Shown: positions 41,025 through 48,625 of the stretch, in pieces
How positions within the stretch are numbered: the first letter of the stretch is position 1
How the letters are laid out: every line of letters begins with the position of its first letter
Origin: Pelomonas saccharophila_A
Lineage (GTDB): Bacteria > Pseudomonadota > Gammaproteobacteria > Burkholderiales > Burkholderiaceae_C
Assembly (NCBI RefSeq): GCF_031458095.1
Contig: NZ_JAVDXU010000006.1
Span: 1 to 64,000 of the forward strand
Reading direction: 5' to 3'
DNA length: 64,000 nucleotides
Made by a program: the position numbers and the translations under genes
The notes under the pieces: model-generated
The model's input: only the letters and a program-made list of their open reading frames with translations
What the model was told of the DNA's origin: nothing
Databases searched by the model: none

Positions 41025-43417
41025 ACCGCTTCCTGAACGCCCTTTATCCCCTCGCCCTGGCCGCCGGCCTGGCGGGCATTGCCGGCGCGGCCCTCGCAGC
41101 GTCGCGCCACCACCCGGTGGCCCTGGCGATGACGCTGCTGATCGCGGCCTTCTTCGTCGTCGGGGTCTGGGAGCTGACGGCTTTCCGCCGCGCCAGTCGC
41201 GAGCTGGAGGCGGCGCTGGCGGGCGATGACTTCCTCGCCCAACTGCCCGCCACACTGCGGGCTGGCGTGCAGCAGCGCCTGGAAGGCCTGCGCACGGCCC
41301 TGCCCGGCCTGTCGCTGGCCCCGGCCCTGGCCGGCCTGCTGGTGCTGCTGGGCATGCTGGGCACCTTCATCGGCCTGGTCATCACGCTGAGCAGCACGGC
41401 CAGTGCCCTGGGCCAGACGGCCGACCTCGCGGCCCTGCGCAATGCCCTGGGCGCGCCGGTGCAGGGCCTGGGCCTGGCCTTCAGCGCCAGCGTGGCCGGC
41501 GTGACCGGCTCGGCCATGCTGGGCCTGATGGTGGCGCTGGCGCGGCGCGAACGTGCGGCCGTGTCGGCCCATCTCGACACCGCCCTGCTCGGCAAGCTGC
41601 GCCCGCTGACGGCCGCGCACCGCCGCGCGCTGGAGCAGCAGGCCGCCGAGGCCGCGGCGGCCGAAGTCGCCCAGCAGCGCCAGCTGGAACTCGTCGCCCA
41701 GCTGCAGCTGCATGCCAGTCAACTGGCCGACCAGCTGGCCGCGCAGAACTCGCAGTTCCACGGCGAGACGAGCAAGGCCTACACGGCCCTGGCCGCCAGC
41801 GTGGACACGACATTGCGCACCAGCCTGGCCGAAAGTGCCCGCCTGGCCGGCGCCGCCATCCAGCCCGCCGCCGAGGCGGCGATGGCCGGCATCGCCCGCG
41901 AAGCCGCGGCCCTGCATGAGCGCGTGGGCGCGCAGGTGGCCGACCAACTCGGCGCCCTCAGCGTGAAGTTCGAGGCCGGCGTCACGCAGATCGGCCGGCA
42001 GGCCGAGGCAGCGGCTCAGGCCCAGGCCGATGGCCTGGCCCAGCAACGTGAAGCCGCATTGCGTTTGCTGGCCGACAGCGGCGCGGCCGCCCAGAAGGCC
42101 GTGGACAGCTTGAGCGCCCGCTGGGCTGCCGAAGCCCAGGCCCTGCTGGCCGCCCTCCAGGACGCCGCATCGCGCCAGCAGGCCACGCAGGCGGAGCACG
42201 ATGCCCAGCGCCGCGCCGAGGCGCGCGCCGAGACCTTGGCCCTGGCCGAGCAGCGCAGCGCCAACGAAGCCCTGCTGGCCGCCCAGCGCCAGGCCGCCCA
42301 GCAGCTGCTGGCCGACAGCGGCGCCCGCGCCCAGAACGCGCTGACCGAGCTGACCACGGGCTTTGCCACCCAGACCCAGCAGCTGCTGGAGCGCATCGCC
42401 GACAGCCAGACCCGCCACGCCGCCCAGCTGGCCGAGCAGGATGCCCAGGCCCGTGCCGAGGCGCGCACCGAGGCCGAGGCCCTGGCCCGACAGCGCGAAG
42501 CCAACGAGAAGCTGCTGGCCGCCCAGCGCGAAGCCGCCCAGCAATTGCTCGCCAGCAGCGGCCAGCGCGCCCAGGATGCCCTGGCCGAACTGACGGCCGG
42601 CTTCACCGCCCAGACCCAGGCCGCCATCGCCGCCATCGCCGAGGCCCACGGCCGGCTGCAATCGGCCCACGCCAGCCACGACGCCGAGCGCCTGGCCGCC
42701 TGGCGCACCGAGCTGCAGACGGCCGGTGCCGCCCAGCTCGCCCAGCAGCAGCAACTGGCCGACGGCCTGCTGCAGCACACCCGCGATCTGGTCGCCCAGA
42801 CCGAAGCCCAGGCCAGGACCACGCTGACCGAAGCCGGCGCGCTGCTGAAGGCCGCCGGCGAGGCGCCGCGCGCCGCCGTCGAGGTCGTCGCCGCCCTGCG
42901 CGAGCAATTGGCGCAGAGCCAGGCCCAGGACCGCGCGGCCCTGGCCGAGCGCGCCGAGCTGATGCAGACGGTGTCGACGCTGCTGGCCTCGCTGCAGCAG
43001 GCTGCCGGCGAGCAGCGCGCCGCCATCGACGTGCTGGTCAGCAGTGCGTCGTCCCAGGTGCATGCCTTGGTGGGCAATTCCGCCACCCAGCTCGAGGCCC
43101 TGGGCCAGCGCTTCACCGAGCAGGCCGATGCGACCGGCCAGGCCCTGTCGGAAGCGGCCACCACCATCGCCGCCAGCGCCGCCGAGATGGGCAGCCTGGG
43201 CGAGGGCTTTGGCGCAGCCGTCGAGCAGTTCCAGGGGGCCAATGCCCAGCTGGTGCAGCATCTGGCCGCGCTGGAGGAGCGCTTGAGCGGCGCCATGACG
43301 CGCAGCGACGAGCAGCTGGGCTATTACGTGGCCCAGGCCCGCGAAGTCATCGACCTCTGCCTGGGCTCGCAGAAGCAGGTGCTGGACGCGCTGCAGGGGG
43401 CCACCGTCAATGGATGA
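41021..43417 (+). CDS. DUF802 protein: MotA-like subunit with very long helical tail
   Basis: A 798-residue protein. The first 180 residues hold four membrane helices (about 7-28, 31-49, 103-127, 148-175). The pair LLVLLGMLGTFIGLVITL and GLGLAFSASVAGVTGSAMLGL matches the MotA/ExbB proton-channel pattern. The remaining 600 residues are an Ala/Gln/Glu-rich coiled coil reaching into the cytoplasm, including three exact 80-residue repeats. This plan, MotA core plus giant tail, is that of ZorA in Zorya systems. Its stop overlaps the next gene, which encodes the MotB-like partner. Ion transport and rotation are inferred. Confidence 0.8.
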   Translation: MNRFLNALYPLALAAGLAGIAGAALAASRHHPVALAMTLLIAAFFVVGVWELTAFRRASRELEAALAGDDFLAQLPATLRAGVQQRLEGLRTALPGLSLAPALAGLLVLLGMLGTFIGLVITLSSTASALGQTADLAALRNALGAPVQGLGLAFSASVAGVTGSAMLGLMVALARRERAAVSAHLDTALLGKLRPLTAAHRRALEQQAAEAAAAEVAQQRQLELVAQLQLHASQLADQLAAQNSQFHGETSKAYTALAASVDTTLRTSLAESARLAGAAIQPAAEAAMAGIAREAAALHERVGAQVADQLGALSVKFEAGVTQIGRQAEAAAQAQADGLAQQREAALRLLADSGAAAQKAVDSLSARWAAEAQALLAALQDAASRQQATQAEHDAQRRAEARAETLALAEQRSANEALLAAQRQAAQQLLADSGARAQNALTELTTGFATQTQQLLERIADSQTRHAAQLAEQDAQARAEARTEAEALARQREANEKLLAAQREAAQQLLASSGQRAQDALAELTAGFTAQTQAAIAAIAEAHGRLQSAHASHDAERLAAWRTELQTAGAAQLAQQQQLADGLLQHTRDLVAQTEAQARTTLTEAGALLKAAGEAPRAAVEVVAALREQLAQSQAQDRAALAERAELMQTVSTLLASLQQAAGEQRAAIDVLVSSASSQVHALVGNSATQLEALGQRFTEQADATGQALSEAATTIAASAAEMGSLGEGFGAAVEQFQGANAQLVQHLAALEERLSGAMTRSDEQLGYYVAQAREVIDLCLGSQKQVLDALQGATVNG
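42029..42748 (+). repeat. Three in-frame 240-bp repeats in the DUF802 gene
   Basis: Codons 337-416, 417-496 and 497-576 align without gaps. The core reads QQREAALRLLADSG, AQRQAAQQLLADSG and AQREAAQQLLASSG. The second and third units are closest (LLAAQRxAAQQLLAxSGxRAQ then ALxELTxGFxxQTQ), and the third decays toward its end. The exact period implies duplication of a tail module. Confidence 0.8.
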
Positions 43418-44063
43418 GCCCCTGGAGATCGAACAGGAAGGCGTGGGCACGCCCGCCTGGGCCGCGTTTGGCGACCTGATGGCCGGCGTGCTCGGCGCCT
43501 TCGTGCTGGTGCTGGCCGCGGCCCTGGTGGGCCAGCTGGATCTGGCCAACAAGCTGCAGGCCGAGGTGGCACAACGCCAGGCCGAGCAGGCCCGCCGCGA
43601 GGCGCTGGAGCGGGCGCTCGCCGGCCCCTTGGCCGATGGCCGCATCACGCTGTCGGACGGCCGCATCGGCATCAGCGGCGCGGTGCTGTTCGCCATCGGC
43701 TCGGATCAGCTCCATGCCGATGGCCGCGCGCTGATCAAGAGCCTGGCCCTGCCGCTGCGCACCTATCTGAGCCAGCGTGACGAGATCCTGATGGTCAGCG
43801 GCTTCACCGACGACCGCGGCATGCTGAGCGGCAAGGGCGGGACCAAGTTCGCCGACAACTGGGAGCTGTCGGCCCAGCGCGCGCTGACCGTCACGCGCAC
43901 GCTGATGGCCGAGGGCCTGCCGCCGGACGCCGTCTTCGCCGCCGCCTTCGGGCCGCAGCAGCCGGTGGCCTCCAACGACGAGGCGGCCGGCCGGGCGCTG
44001 AACCGCCGCGTCGAGATCGCGCCCACGCCGCGGCCCAGGCGCGCCGCCGCCTCCGCGCCGTGA
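43410..44063 (+). CDS. MotB/OmpA-like protein, partner of the DUF802 subunit
   Basis: A 217-residue protein with one N-terminal membrane helix containing the MotB/ZorB-type motif AAFGDLMAGVLGAFVLVL, in which Asp22 is the expected proton carrier. A periplasmic OmpA/MotB peptidoglycan-binding domain follows (about 90-205), with VSGFTDDRG, NWELSAQRALTVTRTLM and SNDEAAGRALNRRVEI. It would anchor the stator to the cell wall. The gene overlaps its neighbours on both sides (eight bases with DUF802, four with DUF2894). Confidence 0.85.
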   Translation: MDEPLEIEQEGVGTPAWAAFGDLMAGVLGAFVLVLAAALVGQLDLANKLQAEVAQRQAEQARREALERALAGPLADGRITLSDGRIGISGAVLFAIGSDQLHADGRALIKSLALPLRTYLSQRDEILMVSGFTDDRGMLSGKGGTKFADNWELSAQRALTVTRTLMAEGLPPDAVFAAAFGPQQPVASNDEAAGRALNRRVEIAPTPRPRRAAASAP

Positions 44064-44599
44064 TGGACGACCCCATCGCCTGGGTGCAGGCCCGCGCCGA
44101 AGCCGACCCGGTGCGCCGCCGCGTGCTGGAGGCGCTGGCGCGGCGGGCCTGCGCTCAGGCGCCGGGGCCCTTGCGCGAGCGCCTGGTGGCCAGGCTCGTG
44201 CAGCGTGCCGAGGCCGAGCCCATCGCCCTGCCCGCGCGGCCGGCCGCGAACGCCCCGAGCCCGCTGACCGAACTGCTGGCCCAGCTCCAGGCCGGCCCCG
44301 AGCTGCGCAATGTGCAGATCCACCGCCGCACCTGGAGCGCGCTGCGGCTGACGCGCCGCCTGGCCGAGGTCAGCGCGCCGGTGCCCGAGCATCTGGGCCC
44401 GCTGAACAGCCAGGTGCTGGTGGCCCGCGCGCTGCAGCAGCTGCAGGCCCTGGCGCCCGGCTATCTGCAGCGCCTGCTGACCCAACTCGACGCCCTGGCC
44501 GCATTGGCGCCGCTGCAGGCGGCCGCCGAGGCCGAGAAGCCGGCGCGACCCGCGTCCCGGCCGGCGGCGAAGAAAACCCCCGCGCCCCGCAAGCGCTGA
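44060..44599 (+). CDS. DUF2894 family protein, last gene of the motor-like operon
   Basis: A 179-residue soluble protein with PLTELLAQLQ, NVQIHRRTWSALR and LGPLNSQVLVARALQQL, typical of DUF2894, and a basic Lys/Pro/Ala-rich tail (PAAKKTPAPRKR) that might contact nucleic acid or membrane. Its start overlaps the OmpA-like gene. The function is unknown; the fixed gene order suggests an accessory part of the motor complex. Confidence 0.75.
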   Translation: MMDDPIAWVQARAEADPVRRRVLEALARRACAQAPGPLRERLVARLVQRAEAEPIALPARPAANAPSPLTELLAQLQAGPELRNVQIHRRTWSALRLTRRLAEVSAPVPEHLGPLNSQVLVARALQQLQALAPGYLQRLLTQLDALAALAPLQAAAEAEKPARPASRPAAKKTPAPRKR

Positions 44600-44670
44600 A
44601 GCGCGGCGCCACGCGCCGCGGCCTCGCTCCGGCCCCCCGCCGCCTGAATCGGCTTCGGACATCCACCGAT

Positions 44671-44706
44671 TGGAACATCGTTTCAAAACAATGAAAGTGC
44701 GTTCCG
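44671..44706. promoter_or_regulatory. Two KdgR-like operators before the pectate lyase gene
   Basis: TGGAACATCGTTTCA (44671-44685) and TGAAAGTGCGTTCCG (44692-44706) are 15-bp palindromes of the form TGrAAc-N3-GTTyCa. The first differs at two positions from the KdgR core TGAAACATTGTTTCA known from pectin-degrading enterobacteria. Their centres are 21 bp apart, two helix turns, and together they form a nested palindrome (GGAAC...TTTCA...TGAAA...GTTCC). An IclR-family repressor is the likely ligand. Confidence 0.6.
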
Positions 44707-44885
44707 TTTGGCGCAAATCCGCCTCGTTGGAGGCTTGGCCCGTCTCTGCATGACGGTGCGGAGTTTTGTCGTTCCACTCCCTCGCTGACCTTGCTCGTTG
44801 AAGCCCTGCCGGCCTCGACCCTGCGCTGACGCCCTGCCGCCCGCTCGCGGCGGCCGACTTCAACAGCAATCCAAGGAGACAAGGA

Positions 44886-45731
44886 ATGAACCCGTTTTTT
44901 CTGAACCGGCCGCTGCGCCGCTTCTGCCAGGGCCTGCTGGGCCTGGCCCTCGTGGCCATGGCCAGCAGCGCCGCCGCCGCGCCGGGCGTGCGCACGGTGC
45001 CGGCCTGCACCAAGGTCAATGTCAGCGCCACCATCGATGTGCCGGCCGGCACGACCTGGGACGGCGTGGCCAAGTACGGCAAATGGGTCTGCCTGGTGGG
45101 CACGGCCTCCAACATGAAGGGCACCCAGAGCGAGAGCCAGATCCCGATGTTCAAGCTGAACAACGGCTCGACGGTCAAGAACGTCGTCATCGGCGACGGG
45201 TCCCTGGGCAGCGGCACTAACCTGGCCGCGGGCGGGGCCGACGGCGTGCATTGCTACGGCGTCTGCAACATCACCAACGTCTACTGGGCCGACGTCGGCG
45301 AGGACGGCGCCACGGTGAAGAAGCTCAGCGGCGTGACCAGCAAGCTGACCATCAGCGGCGGCGCCGCCTTCAAGGCCGCCGACAAGCTGTTCCAGCACAA
45401 CGGCGACGGCACGCTGGTGATCACGGACTTCTACGCCGACAACATCGGCAAGCTCTACCGCTCCTGCGGCAACTGCTCGACGCAGTACGCCCGCAAGGTG
45501 ACGGTGACGGGCGTGCGCCTGGGCACCCTCAACGTGGCCGGCCTGGGCGTCAACAGCAGCTACGACAGCAAGTCGGGCATCGCCGGCAAATACGACGTCG
45601 CCACCATCACCGACCTGGTCTACAGCGGCTCCAAGCCCAAATGCGAAGGCTATGTCGGCACCGGCTCGGGCAACGAACCGGTCAAGGACACGAGCAGCAG
45701 CAACGTCGCACGCGCCTGCGTGTTCAAGTGA
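44886..45731 (+). CDS. Pectate lyase, polysaccharide lyase family 3
   Basis: A 281-residue secreted enzyme. A signal peptide ends near residue 32 (SSAAAA). The PL3 beta-helix motifs are GGADGVHCYGVCNITNVYWA, DVGEDGATVK, KAADKLFQHNGDGTLVITDF and YRSCGNCSTQ. It cleaves polygalacturonate by beta-elimination outside the cell or in the periplasm, with calcium. Many Cys residues probably form disulfides. AAGGAG precedes the ATG. Two KdgR-like operator sequences lie 180-215 bases upstream. Its stop overlaps the start of the next gene (TGATG). Confidence 0.88.
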   Translation: MNPFFLNRPLRRFCQGLLGLALVAMASSAAAAPGVRTVPACTKVNVSATIDVPAGTTWDGVAKYGKWVCLVGTASNMKGTQSESQIPMFKLNNGSTVKNVVIGDGSLGSGTNLAAGGADGVHCYGVCNITNVYWADVGEDGATVKKLSGVTSKLTISGGAAFKAADKLFQHNGDGTLVITDFYADNIGKLYRSCGNCSTQYARKVTVTGVRLGTLNVAGLGVNSSYDSKSGIAGKYDVATITDLVYSGSKPKCEGYVGTGSGNEPVKDTSSSNVARACVFK

Positions 45732-46537
45732 TGGGCACCCGTCCGCTGGCCTGGCTGCTGGCGGCGGCGGCCGGCCTGGGGGCGCTGGCCCTCGGGCAGC
45801 CGCCCGCCATGCCGCCCCCGGTGGCGGGCGGCGCCACGGCGCCCAGCCCCGTCCTGCAGATGATGGGGCTGGCCGCACCCACGGCCGGCCCGGCGCCCAC
45901 CGAGCCCCGCGTCGGCAGCGCCGCCCCGGCGCTGGATGAGGCGCTGCTGGACAGCTGGATGGCTGAGCGCGACTACCCCAGGGCCGTGCTCGCGCTGCAG
46001 CGCGCGCCGCTCGACGCCCAGACCCAGGAGCGTCTGCTGCAAGCGGTGCTGGCGCGCTGGGCCGAAGCCGCGCCCGAACAGGCGGCGCGCTGGGCCGTGA
46101 ACACCCCGGGGCAGGCCGCCCTGCTGGCCACGCTGCACGATCGTTGGTTGCAGCAGGACGTCCGCTCGGCCACCGTCTTCGCCAGCACCCTGCCGGCGGG
46201 TGGGCAACGCCAGGCCCTGCTGGATGAAGGGCTGCTGCGCTGGACGGCACTGGACGGCCAGGCCGCGCGCGACTGGCTGCGTTCCTATGCACCGCTGCCC
46301 GAACTGGACGAGGCCATCGCCCGCCATGCCAGCGCCGACGAACTGGCCCGCCATGCGCCCCTCGAGGCGATGGACCTCGTCGCCCGCATCGCCTCGCCCG
46401 AGCGCCGCTGGCAGGCCTGGCAGGCCCTGGCCCAGAGCCTGCACGACATCGACGCCGGCCAGGCGGTCGCCCTGTTGTCGCAGGCGCCCGGCCTGAGTCC
46501 GGCGGATCGCGCCCGGCTGATCGACGCGGTTCAGTGA
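45731..46537 (+). CDS. Hypothetical secreted helical protein coupled to the pectate lyase
   Basis: A 268-residue protein with an N-terminal hydrophobic segment (LAWLLAAAAGLGALALG), a Pro/Ala-rich linker to about residue 60, and then a helical domain with repeated A-x-x-W motifs (AVLARWAEAAPEQAARWAVN, LLRWTALDGQAARDWLRSY, RRWQAWQALAQSL). The pattern resembles short helical solenoid repeats. It is not recognised. The start codon overlaps the lyase stop by one base, so translation is coupled, but why a helical-repeat protein accompanies the enzyme is unclear. Confidence 0.62.
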   Translation: MGTRPLAWLLAAAAGLGALALGQPPAMPPPVAGGATAPSPVLQMMGLAAPTAGPAPTEPRVGSAAPALDEALLDSWMAERDYPRAVLALQRAPLDAQTQERLLQAVLARWAEAAPEQAARWAVNTPGQAALLATLHDRWLQQDVRSATVFASTLPAGGQRQALLDEGLLRWTALDGQAARDWLRSYAPLPELDEAIARHASADELARHAPLEAMDLVARIASPERRWQAWQALAQSLHDIDAGQAVALLSQAPGLSPADRARLIDAVQ

Positions 46538-46623
46538 GGCATCGCCGCCAGGACATGCGCCCAGTTGAATCGTCAGGCGAGTTTGCGGACACTGCGCAGC
46601 GCCCGATGACAACGCTGCCAGCC

Positions 46624-47265
46624 ATGAAGCCCATCCTCTACTTCTCGCGCAATCCCAACCCCCGCCTCGCCGTGGCGGCAGCCAAATACCTGGCGGCTCC
46701 AGTGAGCTACGAGTTCGCCGCGCCGCTGGCGCCCGGCCAGGCGGAGAAGTTCCTGCCGCTGAATCCGTCGCTGCGGGTGCCCATCCTGGTCGAGGACGGC
46801 CGCCCGCTGTGGGAGGCCGATGCCATCGCCTGCCGGCTGTCGCAGCTGGTGGGCTCGGAGTTCTGGCGCACCGGTAGGGAACTGCCGGACATGATCCGCT
46901 GGATCAGCTGGAGCCGCGACAACTTCATGCATGCCTGCGACATGGTGCACTTTGAGCGCGGCACCAAGCTGCGCTACAGCCTGGGCGCCTTGGATGAAGG
47001 CACCGTGGCGCGCGGCATCGAGCGCTTCCACGAGACCGCCTCCATCCTCAACGCCCATCTCGGCCGGCAGGACTGGCTGCTGGCCAGCGGCCTGAGCTAT
47101 GCCGACTTCCGCATGGGCGCCTTCCTGCCCTACAACGACGTGGCCCGGCTGCCGCTGTCCGACTATCCGGCGCTGGCGGCCTGGCATGCGCGCTTGATGG
47201 CGTTGCCGGCTTGGGCCGATCCCTTCGAGGGCTTGAGCGCGCCGGAGCTGCCGCCGGTGCCTTAG
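46624..47265 (+). CDS. Glutathione S-transferase family protein
   Basis: A 213-residue protein. The N-terminal thioredoxin-like domain holds ILYFSRNPNPRLAVAAAKYL, the cis-proline motif RVPILVEDG and the glutathione-contacting LWEADAIACRLSQL; the helical C-terminal domain ends WLLASGLSYADFRMGAFLPY and LAAWHARLMALPAW. The N-terminal Ser or Asn may replace Tyr as the catalytic residue. The ATG at 46624 opens the domain directly; upstream in-frame ATGs add an unstructured leader. Confidence 0.83.
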   Translation: MKPILYFSRNPNPRLAVAAAKYLAAPVSYEFAAPLAPGQAEKFLPLNPSLRVPILVEDGRPLWEADAIACRLSQLVGSEFWRTGRELPDMIRWISWSRDNFMHACDMVHFERGTKLRYSLGALDEGTVARGIERFHETASILNAHLGRQDWLLASGLSYADFRMGAFLPYNDVARLPLSDYPALAAWHARLMALPAWADPFEGLSAPELPPVP

Positions 47266-47344
47266 GGAGGCTGAACTACGGGGCCGACGGCTGTCGGGGC
47301 CTAATATGCGTCAGGCTGTCGCCCTCCTGAAAACGCATTTGTCC

Positions 47345-48595
47345 ATGATTTCCCGCTTTCCCTCCACCTCCCTGCTTCCCGTCGTCCTTGCCAGCGCCCT
47401 CCTCGTCGCGGCGCCCACACCGGCCTTCAGCGCCAAGCACACCAAGCCCCACGCGGCAGCGCACAAGAACAAGGCTGCCGCCCCGACCGAACCGGCGATG
47501 ACCACCGACGCCAACGGGCAGTCGGTGCCGGTCCTGGCCAACAAGGCCTGGGTGCTGATGGACTTCAACACCGGGCAGCTGCTGGCCTCGTCCAACCCGG
47601 ACGAACCGCTGCCGCCGGCGTCGCTGACCAAGATGATGACCAGCTACCTGGTGGAACAGGGGCTCAAGAGCGGCAAGCTCAAGCCCGACGACAAGGTCAC
47701 CATGAGCGAGAGCGCCTGGTGCCGCGGCGGCAAGGACGGTGACAGCTGCATGTTCGTGCCCCTGAACGCGCAGGCGTCCCTGATGGACATGCTGCGCGGC
47801 GTGGTCATCGCCAGCGGCAACGACGCCTCCAAGGCCCTGGCCGAGCACATCGGCGGCTCGGAGCCGGGCTTCGTCGCGATGATGAACGCCGAGGCCAAGA
47901 AGCTGGGCATGAGCAAGACCCAGTTCGCGAATGCGGCCGGCCTGCCCGACCCCAACAACAAGGCCTCGGCCCGCGACCTGGCCGTGCTGGCGGCCGCCAT
48001 CATCCGCAACAGCGCCGAGTACTACCCGATCTACGCCGAGCGCGAGTTCACCTACAACGGCATCAAGCAGGGCAACCGCAATGCGCTGCTGTACACCGAC
48101 CCCACGGTGGACGGGCTCAAGACCGGGCACACGGAAGATGCGGGCTACTGCCTGACCGCATCGTCCAAGCGCAACGGCATGCGCCTGATCTCGGTCATCA
48201 TGAACGCCGACAGCAAGCAGGCCCGCGCCGACCAGACCCGCGTGCTGTTCAACTGGGGCTACGCCAACTTCGAGGAAGCGTCCCCCGCCCAGGCCGGTGC
48301 GACGTTGACGACCGCCAAGGTCACCTACGGCGTGGCGCCCACGGTCAACGCGGGCATTGCCCAGGCCTGGACGCTGGTGGTGCCCAAGGGCCAGGCGGCC
48401 GCCGTCCAGACCGCGATCTCGCTGAACCCTGCGCTGGAGGCACCGATCGCCAAGGGCGCCGTGATCGGCAAGATCGTCGCCACGGCCAACGGCAAGCAGC
48501 TTGGCGAGGCGCCTGTCATAGCGCTCGCCGACGTCGAGCGCGCCGGGTTCTTCGAGCGGCTGCGTCAGCGCGTCGCGGGCTGGTTCTCGAAGTAG
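47345..48595 (+). CDS. dacC: D-alanyl-D-alanine carboxypeptidase (PBP5/6 type)
   Basis: A 416-residue penicillin-binding protein. A signal peptide ends near residue 30 (AFSAK). The catalytic motifs are SLTK (Ser93, Lys96), SGN (VVIASGNDASKAL) and KTG (DGLKTGHTEDAGYC). A beta-sandwich PBP5 C-terminal domain and the amphipathic membrane anchor FFERLRQRVAGWFSK follow. It removes the terminal D-Ala of peptidoglycan pentapeptides at the periplasmic face of the membrane. The choice between dacA and dacC is uncertain. The start is the ATG before the signal peptide; an upstream ATG at 47306 is less likely. Confidence 0.87.
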   Translation: MISRFPSTSLLPVVLASALLVAAPTPAFSAKHTKPHAAAHKNKAAAPTEPAMTTDANGQSVPVLANKAWVLMDFNTGQLLASSNPDEPLPPASLTKMMTSYLVEQGLKSGKLKPDDKVTMSESAWCRGGKDGDSCMFVPLNAQASLMDMLRGVVIASGNDASKALAEHIGGSEPGFVAMMNAEAKKLGMSKTQFANAAGLPDPNNKASARDLAVLAAAIIRNSAEYYPIYAEREFTYNGIKQGNRNALLYTDPTVDGLKTGHTEDAGYCLTASSKRNGMRLISVIMNADSKQARADQTRVLFNWGYANFEEASPAQAGATLTTAKVTYGVAPTVNAGIAQAWTLVVPKGQAAAVQTAISLNPALEAPIAKGAVIGKIVATANGKQLGEAPVIALADVERAGFFERLRQRVAGWFSK

Positions 48596-48625
48596 GGCAT
48601 CCGGCGATCGTTCGGCAGGAATCAT

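Noticed and set aside
40973..43696. Minus-strand 907-codon frame across the DUF802 gene
   Set aside because: The real coding strand shows membrane helices, coiled coil and overlapping neighbours. The antisense frame is a Gly/Leu/Gln shadow of the repeats.
40347..44599. Calling the DUF802 operon a Zorya defence system
   Set aside because: ZorC, ZorD and ZorE partners are absent and the neighbours are ordinary metabolic genes. Only the two-subunit motor plan is similar.
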